Shown piece after piece: positions 34,984-46,294 of a DNA stretch of 64,000 bases. Origin of the DNA: Magicicada septendecula (lineage: Eukaryota > Arthropoda > Insecta > Hemiptera > Cicadidae). The translations under genes and the position numbers were made by a program. The stretch covers positions 200,860,134-200,924,133 of the forward strand of contig CM068373.1 of the NCBI GenBank assembly GCA_034769895.1, written 5' to 3'. The notes under the pieces were generated by a model. The model worked only from the letters and a program-made list of their open reading frames with translations. It did no database searches and had not been told where the DNA came from. The number at the start of each line of letters is the position of its first letter. Position 1 is the stretch's first letter.

Positions 34984-37900
34984 TCAGCTTGAATGGCTTA
35001 ATGAATAATGACCGTACGGGATTGTATTTATCCCGTTATCACATAATACTCTCTTATCATCATTATTGCTTAACGCTAATTTATTAATTGATACCGATTC
35101 TACTATATGTTTTTTCGATCTTATTAATTTCATAATTCTACGTTTTTCTGTTTCCGAAAGAGTATTATGAAGACAATTTTTGAAATCGTTAAACGAGATC
35201 TCGTTATTAATTACACATTTTTTAATTCCTTTTGCTTTCTTTTGAATATTATTGTCACGTGTAGTATACGTATATAATTTCGATCGTAAACCAATAAATT
35301 CCTTTATCGGAATACCGTTACATTCGTCTTTAAATTTGCCAATTACTTTTTTATTTATAGTAGAATAACATTTATGATCAGAAGGATAATCGCTAGTATC
35401 AAAAAACATTTTCAAATCTGGATCTAACATATCTTCGTAAAAATCATTTGTCAATATTTCATAGAACAAACTGTCAGTATCAGTATATAATAACGAAATT
35501 TTGTTTCCATACTTTTTTTTCATTATATCATAATGAAATTCATACATTAAGGTTTTGCTCAATTCTAATACCGCGAAACCTACATAAATTGGTTTATTAA
35601 AATAAATAGACGTTTTGTTTGATAATACAGCACAAAGTGATTTATCATATATAATTCTGTCTTTGAAAGTCGGTTTAGAAATAAGTTTTAATAATTTTTT
35701 ATTTTCACTTACAATATCTAATTTCATTCTTTTCCTTACATTTTCCATACACTTACCAAAGACAGAATTATTTAACAATTTTAAAAAATCTTTTTCAAAC
35801 TCGTTTGTTGCAATTCGTCGTTTTTCCGTATTTAAATCAATATACGGTTTTAACCATGGTTGTTGATAAAATTTTAACGTTCTGTGAATTTTAGTTACTT
35901 TCAACCCGTGATTGACAGCTTGTTTTAAATTGATATAATGGCAAATATAATGTTCTTTTGGTTCTAATGTAGTTAGTAATTTTGTTTGTTTTGTGTGATT
36001 TATACTTTTATTAATTGGAAGAAATGGTAGATCCATATGGTTATCGTGTAAAATTTCAGGGTATTCTATATCGACTTCTAATATATACCCTGTTTCAGAA
36101 TTATTAGAGGTATTTAATATATCTGTAATAGTAATTTTATCAGACCATACAAAGTTAGAATACGGAATATATTCACTCATCGCCCACCCGTATAGATTAT
36201 TCGCGTCTAAATATGTTAAAAATGTTTTAGGATAATTTGGATTATATGTTTCTTTTATATATTCGTTATTGGCTTTTGAATGTTTTTTAATACATGACGA
36301 TATTCCTCCTTTTATAGCGGCCTCAAAGAAAATATACTTTTCGTATTCGTTAAGCAATTCAAGTTCAATACCAGTACAAAATAACATCGCATCAAAAGCA
36401 AACCCTGGAACGGTTAAATAATGCGCGCAATCTAAATTATGTGAAGATAAACAAAGTAAACGAAAACTTTCAAAAACGTCGCATAAAAGCAATACGTCAA
36501 TTTTCAAATATAAATCACTGTAGTCGCCCAACGATTTAATTTTAAAATGATCCCAAACTTGAACCGCGTGATTATAATCTTCATCGCTTATATGTTTCGC
36601 ATTTAATTTACTATAAAATTCGACTTTAGGAGGTAGTTCTTGTACTTCCAATTTTTCCCACGAATCGGTATATTCATAAGGATATACACCTTTTCGAGTG
36701 ACTAAATCCATATCATTATTTGAAAAAAATTTGCTAGTATGAAAAAATTGATTTTTTGGTAGATTATTACTTAGTTCCGCTAAGGATCTATTTAGAAAAC
36801 GAAAAGTATCAACAAATTTAATAGTTATTCCGTTACACGTTTTTTTTTGAAAATGATATATATTTTTCAGTCGAATTTGGAATAACAATTAGTTGCCTAA
36901 TATCATACCCTAATTGGCGGACGATAAAATGAGAATCATAATTTGGACTAGCATGAATAAAAATTGGAACAAATTTTTGATTTTGTCTCCTCAGATTACA
37001 ATTATTACATAATGCGGAACGGTAATGGCCAGTAATATGGCAATGATCTCTAACGGGTCTGTAAAATAACGTGAATTCGCGTTTACACATTTCGCAATGT
37101 GTAGTAGATTTATATTTGATTTTATCTTGTTTTGTCATTTTTAATGGTTTAATATTATTAAGAAGCAAACCTAATAAATTTATGTTTTCAACGAGATATG
37201 ACACGAATTTTTCCGCAGCATTTTTACCTCTATATAAGAACGGTTCTGATGGCAAATGTTTTTTAATATTAGCGGGAATTGAATTTTCTACAACGAAATA
37301 AACGCAAAAACTCATAGGTTCGTGTAGTTCATTCGCGACTGTAAAAGAATATTTCCGATCAGGGTAACAAGTACTTATCGGTTTTAATATACATTCAAAA
37401 TCCGCGTAAACTACTATTGGAAGTTTATATTGGTATTGGAAATTTTGAAATTTTAAATTATCAGTCGGCATTATCACTCGTGTAGGTGTATTTTTTTGAC
37501 AGTTTCGTTTATGTATTTTTAACTTTTTAGATTTAACAGTGAAGTAAGTTAGACACCGTTTACAAAATTCGATATCATTAAAACTTTTAGTTACTTGCGA
37601 TCTAATTAATCTGGTGAAATTTTTAATATAACAATAATGGGTTGCATTATTTTTATTTAATAATAAAAGATCGAAATGGTTTGATTTTTCATTATCACAT
37701 ACTTTTAACGGGTAAATTGTGATATCGTTTTCAACACCATACACGTTTATCGAAACGTTATTATTTTTTTCGAAAATTTTTATTTGTGTTAACGGAGTAG
37801 GAAAATCGATATTATTAAAAGTAAATTTATTTTCTAAATCCTTATAACGGAAATTTATGCGTTCCGGGTGTGAACCGTTTATGAATTTACAAAGAATCGC

Positions 37901-38449
37901 CCATTTAAAACAATAATTATCTGTATTTTTAGGATTAATTATGCTTTTTTTAGCAGTCAGTTTTGGTGAAAGCGGAATATACGAACTACCTCTTAAAGGC
38001 TTAAAACGATTAATTCGAATCAATATCCCGTCAATTGAATGTAACGACCATCCAGAGCCCTTTTGTACATATATGTCTTCTTCATTACAATACTGTTTAT
38101 CATACTGTCTATTTCAGATGGTATAGACGAACTATGAAGTAAAATAATGTTTTTGGTTTTAAATGTTCTGTCCTGATATTCATTAATATTATTTTTAACG
38201 TATGTACATTCAACTAAAATATTGAATTTTATAGCGTTATATATTACAATCATATTACTTAAAATGTTTAATATTTCTAATTTTAAATAAATTAATAATA
38301 GACATATGTCTTTAATTACGTTATTATTATTTTTATAAAAATACGTTATTAAATTACCTTTAAACGCATTTTCTATTTCTATAAATTTATTTTCTAAAAT
38401 TATATGTTTTAATCTATTATTTTTTAAACGTAAATTATTATTATTATTA

Positions 38450-38498
<49 letters not shown>

Positions 38499-38673
38499 TG
38501 GAAGAATAACTCGAATGTTGTGTATAAGACGGCCCAGGTTGAGGATCTTGTATGTACGATAGCTCGGGTTGAATATCTTGTCTGGATGAAGGTCCGAGTT
38601 CAGGTGTGCGAGTATTCACGTCATTAGACATTCTTACAGACAATCTCTTTTTGAATGGGAGTTGTTTGTCCAT
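34984..38673 (-). pseudogene. polB: Protein-primed family B DNA polymerase (pPolB), split over three frames
   Basis: Three consecutive blocks: 38673-38020 (N-terminal, poly-Ser run from a GAT repeat), 38023-36833 (exonuclease), 36888-34984 (polymerase). Motifs: ExoI YADFECIL (near 37,400), an endonuclease VII-like zinc segment CEMC...DHCHITGHYR...CNNC (near 37,050), PNYDSHFIV, then DANNLYGWAM (PolA-type), LLNNSVFGKC (PolB motif) and YTDTDSLF (PolC, near 35,480). Breaks: a one-base shift near 38,095-38,101 and another in an A9 homopolymer (plus strand T9, 36840-36848). Outside these the sequence is unbroken and all catalytic motifs are present. Replicates the element using a terminal-protein primer. 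A 5'-UTR intron is visible upstream. Confidence 0.9.
38452..38502. repeat. GAT trinucleotide run encoding poly-Ser in pPolB N-terminus
   Basis: About 17 GAT units (ATC/TCA on the coding strand) produce a Ser stretch followed by Asn. Length is likely polymorphic. Confidence 0.8.
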
Positions 38674-38679
38674 TATAAT

Positions 38680-38768
38680 CTAAAAAAAGTAAAATCATTC
38701 ATTTTTTAAAAAGTAAGTATTTACTATTGAATTAATTTAACAGTAAAAGAAATAATTTCGATACTTAC
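38680..38768 (-). promoter_or_regulatory. Predicted 5'-UTR intron of pPolB (89 bp)
   Basis: Minus strand shows a strong donor CCT|GTAAGTAT at 38768 and a T-rich acceptor TTTTACTTTTTTTAG ending at 38680, seven bases before the pPolB ATG (38673). Canonical GT-AG, typical insect small-intron length. Confidence 0.55.
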
Positions 38769-38793
38769 AGGTTGCTGTTGTTATAACTGAATT

Positions 38794-38925
38794 AAATCAG
38801 TTCTTGTTTCACAATTAGTACGTTTGTATTGTTCAGTAAAGCTGAGTAATAGTTTTGAAGGAACACAAAATTCGTCGATTTTGTTGTGAAGCGATTGTAT
38901 CTCTCTGTCTGACCTGTAATGAATT
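38794..38925 (-). pseudogene. Fragment of a second major capsid protein gene
   Basis: Diverged copy of 44,950-45,085 in the capsid gene: shared words include AAATCAGTTCTTGTTTCACA, ACGTTTGTATTGTTCAG and GAGTAATA. The minus-strand translation gives CVPSKLLLSFTEQYKR, matching CIPLKLLLGFAEQYKR of the intact gene. Frames are broken around it. It lies directly upstream of the pPolB leader exon, about 6 kb from the capsid gene. Confidence 0.75.
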
Positions 38926-39109
38926 TGATGAATTTGTCTTCATACTGATGTAGAGGAATAAAATCGTAGTATTTAAACGTTTTGCGGTAACAGCAGTAAA
39001 ATACAAATTGAGAAAAAAATATTTACGTCATTTTAGTTAATTGGCGCTGTACATAAATGGAAAAACCAATTTGCGATAATTCCGGGTTGTTTAATCGAGA
39101 GTATTCTTA

Positions 39110-39640
39110 ATTATATTATTTTTTGTTTTGTTTTTTACATTACAATCTGTAAATAACAAGTTTCACGTGTATATCACACGATTATTAATTACAGTTATTA
39201 AAATAATTGGCTTGATAACGGAAACAGTAAACAAATCCGGGTACAGAATTTTAATTATTATTCTCTCTACAGTATTCTTACTTATATTATTTTTTTTTTT
39301 TTTTGACATTACAATCTATAAATAACAAGTTTCACGTGGATGTCACATGTTTATTAATTGCAGTTGTTTGTATAATTACGTAAATGGAATTGGCTTGATA
39401 ACGGAAAGAGTAAACAAAATCTGGGTACAGAGTTCTAATTATTATTCTCTCTACAGTATTCTTACTTATATTATTTTTGTTTTGTTTTGACATTACAATC
39501 TGTAAATAGCAAGTTTCACGCGCATATCATATGATTATTAATTACAGTTTTTTGTATAATTACGTAAATGGAATTGGCTTGATAATGGAAAACAGTAAAC
39601 AAGTCTCTGTACAGGGTCATAATTGGTATTCTCAAAAATG
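39110..39640 (+). repeat. Three enhancer-like direct repeats of about 180 bp
   Basis: Copies begin near 39,110, 39,282 and 39,468. Shared words: ACATTACAATCT(G/A)TAAATA, CAAGTTTCAC(G), ATTGGCTTGATAA(C/T)GGAAA, and CTCTCTACAGTATTCTTA at the joints. A degraded partial copy precedes them (about 39,020-39,109). Copies 2 and 3 contain the palindrome TTACGTAA, a bZIP-type site. They sit immediately upstream of the TATA box at 39,641. Confidence 0.75.
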
Positions 39641-39719
39641 TATATAAAGTGAATCGGATTTTACTGATCTATGTACAATTCTTCGTTCGACTCGACGTGT
39701 TGTACTGCTGCTATCTCAG
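39641..39719 (+). promoter_or_regulatory. TATA promoter and first leader exon ending in a splice donor
   Basis: TATATAAAG at 39641-39649; transcription would start around 39,670. The exon-like sequence ends at CTATCTCAG|GTAAGAG (exon end 39719), an almost perfect donor. No long ORF starts in the exon. Directed at the plus-strand genes dUTPase, 41172 and 42712. Confidence 0.6.
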
Positions 39720-39820
39720 GTAAGAGATAATTTTTTGTATACACTAACATTGTTGATGGTGATAGATTTCAAATAGATAATGTTAAGTTGTAAAATTAAT
39801 ACTTTTTTATTTTTATACAG

Positions 39821-40575
<755 letters not shown>

Positions 40576-40580
40576 ACACA

Positions 40581-41088
40581 ATGGCAGTTCAGTTCCAACT
40601 CTGTTTTTTTTCAAGTTATCTGATAATGCTTATCCTCCAGTCAAAATGAGCGCATATGCTGCGTGTTTCGATCTCAGAAGCGCATATGATTGCATGATCG
40701 CTCCTCATGACAATGCGTTGGTTAAAACTGATTTGGCTGTTAAAATTCCAGAGAAATGTTACGACGAATTGCACCACGTTCTGGGTTAGCGTTAAAACAT
40801 CATATCGCTGTCGGGGCAGGTGTTATTGATAGAGATTATCGCGGTAATGTCGGTGTAATTTTATTTAACCATTCTTCTGAAATTTTTTACATTCGAAAAG
40901 GAGATCGTATAGCGCAGTTAATATGCGAACAAATAGCTGAACCAAAATTACAAGAATTAGCGAGTTTAGATTCAACAGCTCGCGGCTCTTGTGGTTTTGG
41001 TTCGACGAGAGGAACAAGCGTTGCAGATAACTATGATGATGATGAAAACTTATTGCTAGAAATAGAAAAATTTTTAACGGATTTCTAA
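40581..41088 (+). pseudogene. dut: dUTPase, two frameshifts
   Basis: All five trimeric dUTPase motifs are visible: YAACFDLRSAYD (1), RSGLA (2), [13 protein letters not shown] (3), GDRIAQLI (4) and [10 protein letters not shown] (5). ATG chosen at 40581, just after an acceptor-like TGTGTTGCAG. The frame shifts in a T8 run (40604-40611) and again near 40,757-40,766, where one base appears missing between the segment ending EKC and the RIAPRSG segment. The C-terminus carries an acidic tail. dUTPase hydrolyses dUTP to limit uracil in element DNA. Catalytic residues look intact apart from the breaks. Confidence 0.85.
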
Positions 41089-41171
41089 ATTTTCTTTTTT
41101 TTCTAACAATATTATTCATTTTTTTAAATGTTGTTAGAAATTAATTATGTTATTTTTTTCTGTTTCTAGCA

Positions 41172-41987
41172 ATGGAACACGAATCCGCTGCTTCTCCTGC
41201 TTCTGCTTCATCACCTTCACCATCCGCCGGTCCATCAACCTATTTTTCAATGAAAGATCTAATACAATGTTTATACATAAGCGGATTGGTGAAAATAGTG
41301 ATGTGGGAGGAAGCGTTCGCAAATTTAAAATCTACTATTTTGGACCAACCTTCAACTATTGTACATTTGTATCTTATTATTCAAAACGCGATTATGCATA
41401 TTTTCGATGAAGAGCCATCGGAAATCGATATCTTTCGTAAAAAGGAAAAAGAAATGACTTTAACCGAAATTCTTGATTATTTTAACTTCCAAATTGATGA
41501 CACCAATTTTCACATCAAAACCTTAGATTATGATACTATTAGATTGTTTAGGGAATTAATTACCAAATCAAAATTAGCCGAAACAATTGAACTTAAAGAC
41601 AGCGATAGCGGTAGCGACGATGAATCAGATAGCAGCGGTGATGATTTTGACAAAATTTTTAATTCTTTTTCAAAATCTAAAAAATCTAAAAAATCTAAAA
41701 AAGTAAAAAATACTAAATTTGAACAAAAGTTTGAAATATTAAAAGACGGTACGAAGAAATGGATCAAAACACCAGGTGAGGAAGGTTCATATTTGATTGA
41801 GGTAAAATTAACACAAACGGCTGACATCAAACATGTACCTTCCGACAACTGGTGGCAAAAAGTATCACGGAAAGTAATTGTTTTAGCGTCGTCACCACAA
41901 GACCCGCTGTTCGTGGCAACAACGGATTTATTTAAATCGGCTTTAACCAAAATTAAAAATGCTAAAGATGTAGCACACGGCTCGTAA
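41172..41987 (+). CDS. Unknown Maverick protein with acidic Ser/Asp and Lys-rich linker
   Basis: 271 aa from ATG 41172, three bases after an acceptor-like TTTTTTTCTGTTTCTAG. Residues 1-30 are Ser/Ala/Pro-rich; 30-135 look helical; about 138-162 are acidic (DSGSDDESD); about 165-180 are Lys/Ser repeats (SKKSKKSKK), a possible nuclear localisation signal; 180-271 form a compact domain with SDNWWQKVSRK and VLASSP. No family recognised. The acidic-basic middle suggests a nuclear DNA- or chromatin-interacting protein, but that is inference. The open frame is intact, unlike its neighbours. Confidence 0.65.
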   Translation: MEHESAASPASASSPSPSAGPSTYFSMKDLIQCLYISGLVKIVMWEEAFANLKSTILDQPSTIVHLYLIIQNAIMHIFDEEPSEIDIFRKKEKEMTLTEILDYFNFQIDDTNFHIKTLDYDTIRLFRELITKSKLAETIELKDSDSGSDDESDSSGDDFDKIFNSFSKSKKSKKSKKVKNTKFEQKFEILKDGTKKWIKTPGEEGSYLIEVKLTQTADIKHVPSDNWWQKVSRKVIVLASSPQDPLFVATTDLFKSALTKIKNAKDVAHGS

Positions 41988-41999
41988 AGACGCGGTATA

Positions 42000-42427
42000 A
42001 GCCGTATTAAAATAATTTAAGGTTGGTCGGCTGGTTGAATGATTGATTGATTTATTGATGTAAATATGTATATATATTTAACTTTGTATATAAATAAGTA
42101 TAAGTATTTAATTTTAATTGTATATATATATAAATAATTTACAGTTGATTATTAAATTTAATTTTAATATATAATAAAAATAATATGTTTTACACAAGAA
42201 CGTGTACAATAATTCGTGTTTTTTGGCTACCTGTAAAATAAGTGTGTTCTTTTTATATCATTTTTAATATATGTATTATTACAAGATATAACGTGCTTTA
42301 CATTTCTCTATTCAAAAAATTAATTTGTTTTTGTTATAAGACTTTCCTATGTTATTTTTAAAACGTATTTGATTTTACATAGAACACATTTACAACTGTT
42401 TTTGACCTACTTCTATCTGTGCCTTTG
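42000..42427. other. AT-rich intergenic region
   Basis: No ORF recognised. TATATA-rich near 42,060-42,140. May include the 3' end of the preceding gene and a promoter for the small ORF. Confidence 0.4.
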
Positions 42428-42598
42428 ATGGAAATGAACACGTTATCAAAACAGGAGGAGGAGAGTCGTCTTCTCCATAAATGGTTTTTTTCGCCGAAAA
42501 GATTAACACCTGGAGAAATTGCGAAATTGAAAGCGATAGTCGACAGGCCAGGCTCGACTATAAGGCCATTTATAAAAGAATTAATAAAAAAATTATAG
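42428..42598 (+). CDS. Small basic ORF (56 aa), unknown
   Basis: ATG 42428 to TAG 42596-42598. N-terminus acidic (KQEEESRLL), then KWFFSPKRLTPGEIAKL and RPGSTIRPFIKEL with a basic end. Amphipathic helices and a Pro-Gly motif make it look like a genuine small protein rather than random AT-rich frame. Same strand as the flanking genes. Function unknown. Confidence 0.45.
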   Translation: MEMNTLSKQEEESRLLHKWFFSPKRLTPGEIAKLKAIVDRPGSTIRPFIKELIKKL

Positions 42599-42711
42599 AA
42601 TTTTTGTCATTTTATATATATATGCATAAATAAATAAATAAATAAATAACATATAAAAAAATTTAGTGTTGGTGTTTATACTTTCACAAAATCCTTTCCT
42701 TTGTGCAGGTA

Positions 42712-43449
42712 ATGGACCGTGATCAAGAGTTCAACCCAAGCGTGCGTGTCGACGATAAATATTTAAGTGACACATGGGAGTGTATAGCTATGTTAGAACA
42801 TTACCTTGATATTAAATTTTATCGACCAAGTCATAATAACGATAAAAATACAGATTTTAAAGTTCCTGAAGGTGACCGTCGTTGTGCTATGTATAGAAAC
42901 AAATCAAAAAATATAGTAGATCGTTTGTATACATCGCGTTTGTATACGGGTAATATACGATCTATAATACGGTGTGTATGTGATTCTATAAATTTATATA
43001 GAGATTACATTTTGAATCATATATTAACACACGGTCACGAATCTAAAATTAATAATTGTGCTTGTGTCGACACCTGTCTGTCCAGTTCCAAAATTAGCTG
43101 TACAGACGGTAAAAAAATTATTAAATGGATAGAAAAACAACTGTTATTAACAGATCGAATGTACTGCGAACGTCATGAATGTTATGTGCATTTGCAATCA
43201 GACGATAGTATAATAGCGAACACCATATATGATACAAGTTGTAAGAGTATAATAAATGGTGTGTGCTATCATACCGCTATACTGTTAATATACAGAGATC
43301 GTAATAACCGAACATTATACGGTTCGGAATTGCATAAAGCCTTAGCAGCTTGGGTTCGTTATAACGAATGGCTGAACGACTGGAGTAAACGTACAGTGTT
43401 GGTGCGTGATAATAATAGGCTTGGTATTTATCATGGATTCCCGGATTAA
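42712..43449 (+). CDS. Unknown cysteine-rich Maverick protein
   Basis: ATG 42712 chosen because it is the first ATG and lies three bases after an acceptor-like TTTCCTTTGTGCAG. 245 aa, basic and Cys/Tyr-rich: CVC, NNCACVDTC, ISC, CERHECYVH, which could form a zinc fold. Trp-rich C-terminus (AAWVRYNEWLNDWSKR). No family recognised; intact. Confidence 0.6.
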   Translation: MDRDQEFNPSVRVDDKYLSDTWECIAMLEHYLDIKFYRPSHNNDKNTDFKVPEGDRRCAMYRNKSKNIVDRLYTSRLYTGNIRSIIRCVCDSINLYRDYILNHILTHGHESKINNCACVDTCLSSSKISCTDGKKIIKWIEKQLLLTDRMYCERHECYVHLQSDDSIIANTIYDTSCKSIINGVCYHTAILLIYRDRNNRTLYGSELHKALAAWVRYNEWLNDWSKRTVLVRDNNRLGIYHGFPD

Positions 43450-43479
43450 TAATAATGTGATGTTCTAACATAGTAATAG

Positions 43480-43640
43480 TGAAGAAAAAAATATAAAATT
43501 TATTTAGCACACAATGATCAAGATTATATTTATACGGACAATCGACACGTACTACAGTCTGCTGTTTTAAGACACTTAATGATGGACTTCAACCGATTTG
43601 TAGTCGAACATAGATTAATAATAGTGAAGGAAAAAGATGT
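43480..43640 (-). repeat. Partial duplicate of the 3' half of the neighbouring ORF
   Basis: Matches 43,715-43,870 (shared ATCGACACGT, ACTACAGTCTGCTGTT and AAGACACTTAATGATGGAC) with an internal gap of about 30 bases. Non-functional fragment. Confidence 0.7.
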
Positions 43641-43648
43641 AAAATAAA

Positions 43649-44185
43649 TTAAAAAATAAATACATTAAAAAAAAAATTTTTAATTTTATTATTCAATATC
43701 CAATTTGTTATATGAAATACATTATTTAGCGCACAATGATCAAGATTATGTTTATATGGGCAATCGACACGTGCTACAGTCTGCTGTTGTAAGACACTTA
43801 ATGATGGACACTTAAGCACTTCAAGATCTATTACTTCAACCGACTTGTAGTCGAGCATGTTCTCGATAAGTCTCTGCTTTTCTGCTCCTTTAGTGTACAC
43901 ATATTCACCTTCAGTAACGATGCTGTTTAAAATATTGTGAAGTTCGTCATAGCTGTGAATTCCACAATTCCAGCTGAAACCATGAAAAAATCTTTTCAAC
44001 CACTCTACTTGTTTTTTTCTATTTTTTGATAAATAACGATAATCGAATTATCGTGGTAAAAACAAAAAATGTTCTCTCACACCGACACAGTTGTGATTTT
44101 CTATTCTTTGTACACACAATTCTTTAACAATATAATTTTTAGCATCATCGAAAAAACATTGAACATCAACAATAGAGCTGATCAT
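43649..44185 (-). pseudogene. Unknown conserved-looking protein interrupted by an in-frame stop
   Basis: A same-frame reading starts at ATG 44185 (MISSIVDVQCFFDDAKNYIV), meets TAA at 44048-44050, then runs on unbroken to 43649 through FFHGFSWNCGIHSYDEL and CPSLSVLQ and a Cys/His segment (CPYKHNLDHCAL). About 178 codons in all. The pattern (hydrophobic strand + DVQ, Trp-Gly loop, late Cys-His) could suit an RNase H-like nuclease fold, but I cannot name the family. The C-terminal half is partly duplicated next door. Confidence 0.5.
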
Positions 44186-44261
44186 TATTATAAAGCGCTA
44201 ACACTACAAGTGATTATAAAATGTGTATGACAAGCAACTAAATATAATGTTAACAATCGAT

Positions 44262-45464
44262 TCATTCTATCGATTTTCTTATAACACCAGATAAAGGTAG
44301 ATATACGAGCAAATTATCAGATATTAACAAGCAGTATGCGGTCGTTTTCGGCGGAAAATTTGGTGTTGATTCTATTTCTAAACGAACATCGACAGAACCG
44401 GTTTTTTAAAGGTCGCTCTGATGAGAGCAGTCAATAACAATTATCGGCGCATATAATAAATAATCGGTCCTATCCAGAACAGGTTCGTCCTCGCTGCCGT
44501 CATAATACGATGATTGAAACCCCTTATACATCTCGTATAGCGTTTCTTTACTTCCGTTTAAATTATCATACGGATAGTATTGCGAATTCAAATATAATTT
44601 AATATTATGCAAGTCGCATAAATCAAAATGAGAGGCATTTTTTGCTATGTTAATTTTTCTATCTGTTTGAAAACCTACAATTATATAACGCGGTTTATCA
44701 GTCTGTGCTATTGTTTTTATTGTCCACGTTAACTGTTTAGTTTCTGGTAAAGTCGGGTATTCTTGCAACTCCCATCTACGAAACGCTAATTTTATTGGCG
44801 TATCTCTATCAACAATACTCAATAATCTGTGTCTATACTCATCGCTAACATAAATATAAGGAATTCGCCAATTGATTTTTGTTAATTGTAATTTATATTT
44901 ATCATCAGCGTTTAAAACTACGGTGTTATTATCAGACGATGATCGTATTAAAATCAGTTCTTGTTTCACATTTAAAATTATACGTTTGTATTGTTCAGCA
45001 AAACCGAGTAATAATTTTAAAGGAATACAAAACACGAAATTCGTTGTATCTGTTGTGAAACGACTTTTTATATCTCCCGTCCATCCTGCATTAGTTATTT
45101 TCATCATATCACCGGGTTTGAATGTTAAAATATTTTTCATTACTGATTTGATACCGACATTTTTAACACGATCTACTTCCGTAGCACATATTTCGTACCG
45201 TATTTCATCGAATAAAAACGCTAATCCGTTATTAATTAATTGAATATTTTCGTTTCTCTGATTGTTTTCACCCATTAATTTACCTTCGATATGTAGATAA
45301 ATCTCACAGGGAAGTGTATAATGATCTTGTTGATGAACAGGAATACGTATTTCATCATTATTATTTAATGTAGTAGATGCGTAAGGAGTGTGCGTATGAT
45401 ACGCGCGTCCGATGATACTATCGTCATCATAAACAGCGTTATTTAACACGTCTAATATACTCAT
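44262..45464 (-). pseudogene. Major capsid protein (double jelly-roll type) with one in-frame stop
   Basis: About 400 codons. The first 352 are open; TAA at 44406-44408 follows DCSHQSDL, then the same frame continues 48 codons (VDVRLEIES..., TTAYCLLISD) to TGA 44262. Strand-rich, with DEIRIPVHQQD, FDEIRYEI, CIPLKLLLGFAEQYKR and SQYYPYDNLN segments as in Maverick capsid proteins. It lies directly downstream of the penton gene, the usual pairing. A TATAAAG lies 20 bases before the ATG on the coding strand. The lost C-terminal strands would probably prevent capsid assembly unless the stop is read through or is an assembly error. Confidence 0.75.
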
Positions 45465-45574
45465 TGTTAATAAGTACTTTATACCCTAACGACTTTTAAA
45501 ATTTTCTATTAAGAGATGTTAACTGATTAGCATCCCGTATTTTACTGGCACTATTTACGGGCTTAACTATTGTT

Positions 45575-46294
45575 TTATTTTGCCCATAAGGAAAAATTAG
45601 CCTCATCTCGTCTTTTTCTTATATGTAATCGCAAAAAAATCGTTTCTTCTCTAAAATTTATTAACTTTCCGTCTTGATCTTCTAATCGTATTGTGATATT
45701 ATCTAATCTATTTGTATTCACTGGCAAATAAATAACGTTTGTCGGTGATTCTACTAATTTATACCCCGGTTCGACTGTCGGATAAAATTCTTGTAATATA
45801 TGAGATTCTCGGCCGTTCTTCAACGATGCAGCCACAGCGCTGCAGACTAGTCTTACAACATCTGTCTTTACAATGTTGATTGTTGACTGTGATGAATGCC
45901 ATATAAGCGGTTCGAGTTTGGTAGTATTAGCGAATCCGAGAAGAGAAGCCAAAGAATTTGGCTTAGTGAAATCTATCGTTTCACTCGAATAGATTTCGCT
46001 TTTCAAAGTATTATTATTAGCACGTATTAATAATTTAATAATTTTCCTTTTACTACTTTTTGGTAATTTTTGATTTATATAAGTGTTTATATCCTCGATT
46101 TCATAAGAACCTGTAGGTAATGCAATCACTCCATCGTCACCGAAATAAAACATATTATTTACATTTTCTTCAACATTCGGTATGGAATTGTATGTCATGA
46201 AATTAATCAACCCGAGTTCCCAATTTCCTTCGAGTTCGATGGGAGGAAATATATCACAACTAAGTGACGATCCTACTCCGTTTAAGCTAAACAT
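45575..46294 (-). CDS. Penton / minor capsid protein (single jelly-roll)
   Basis: ATG 46294 chosen; it overlaps the last bases of the protease gene by eight bases, the tight packing typical of these elements. About 239 aa of strands: DIFPPIELEGNWELGLI, YNSIPNVEENVNN, GSYEIEDINTY, SLASLLGF, GYKLVESPTNVIYLPVN and ETIFLRLHIRKR. Matches the family pattern of a Maverick minor capsid protein that forms vertices. Intact. Confidence 0.8.
   Translation of the reverse strand: MFSLNGVGSSLSCDIFPPIELEGNWELGLINFMTYNSIPNVEENVNNMFYFGDDGVIALPTGSYEIEDINTYINQKLPKSSKRKIIKLLIRANNNTLKSEIYSSETIDFTKPNSLASLLGFANTTKLEPLIWHSSQSTINIVKTDVVRLVCSAVAASLKNGRESHILQEFYPTVEPGYKLVESPTNVIYLPVNTNRLDNITIRLEDQDGKLINFREETIFLRLHIRKRRDEANFSLWAK

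Noticed and set aside
38452..38502. Possible CRISPR-like or satellite array
   Set aside because: Simple trinucleotide run; no spacer-repeat structure. No CRISPR expected in this eukaryotic sequence.
44872..45243. Plus-strand ORF opposite the capsid gene
   Set aside because: Shadow of the major capsid frame.
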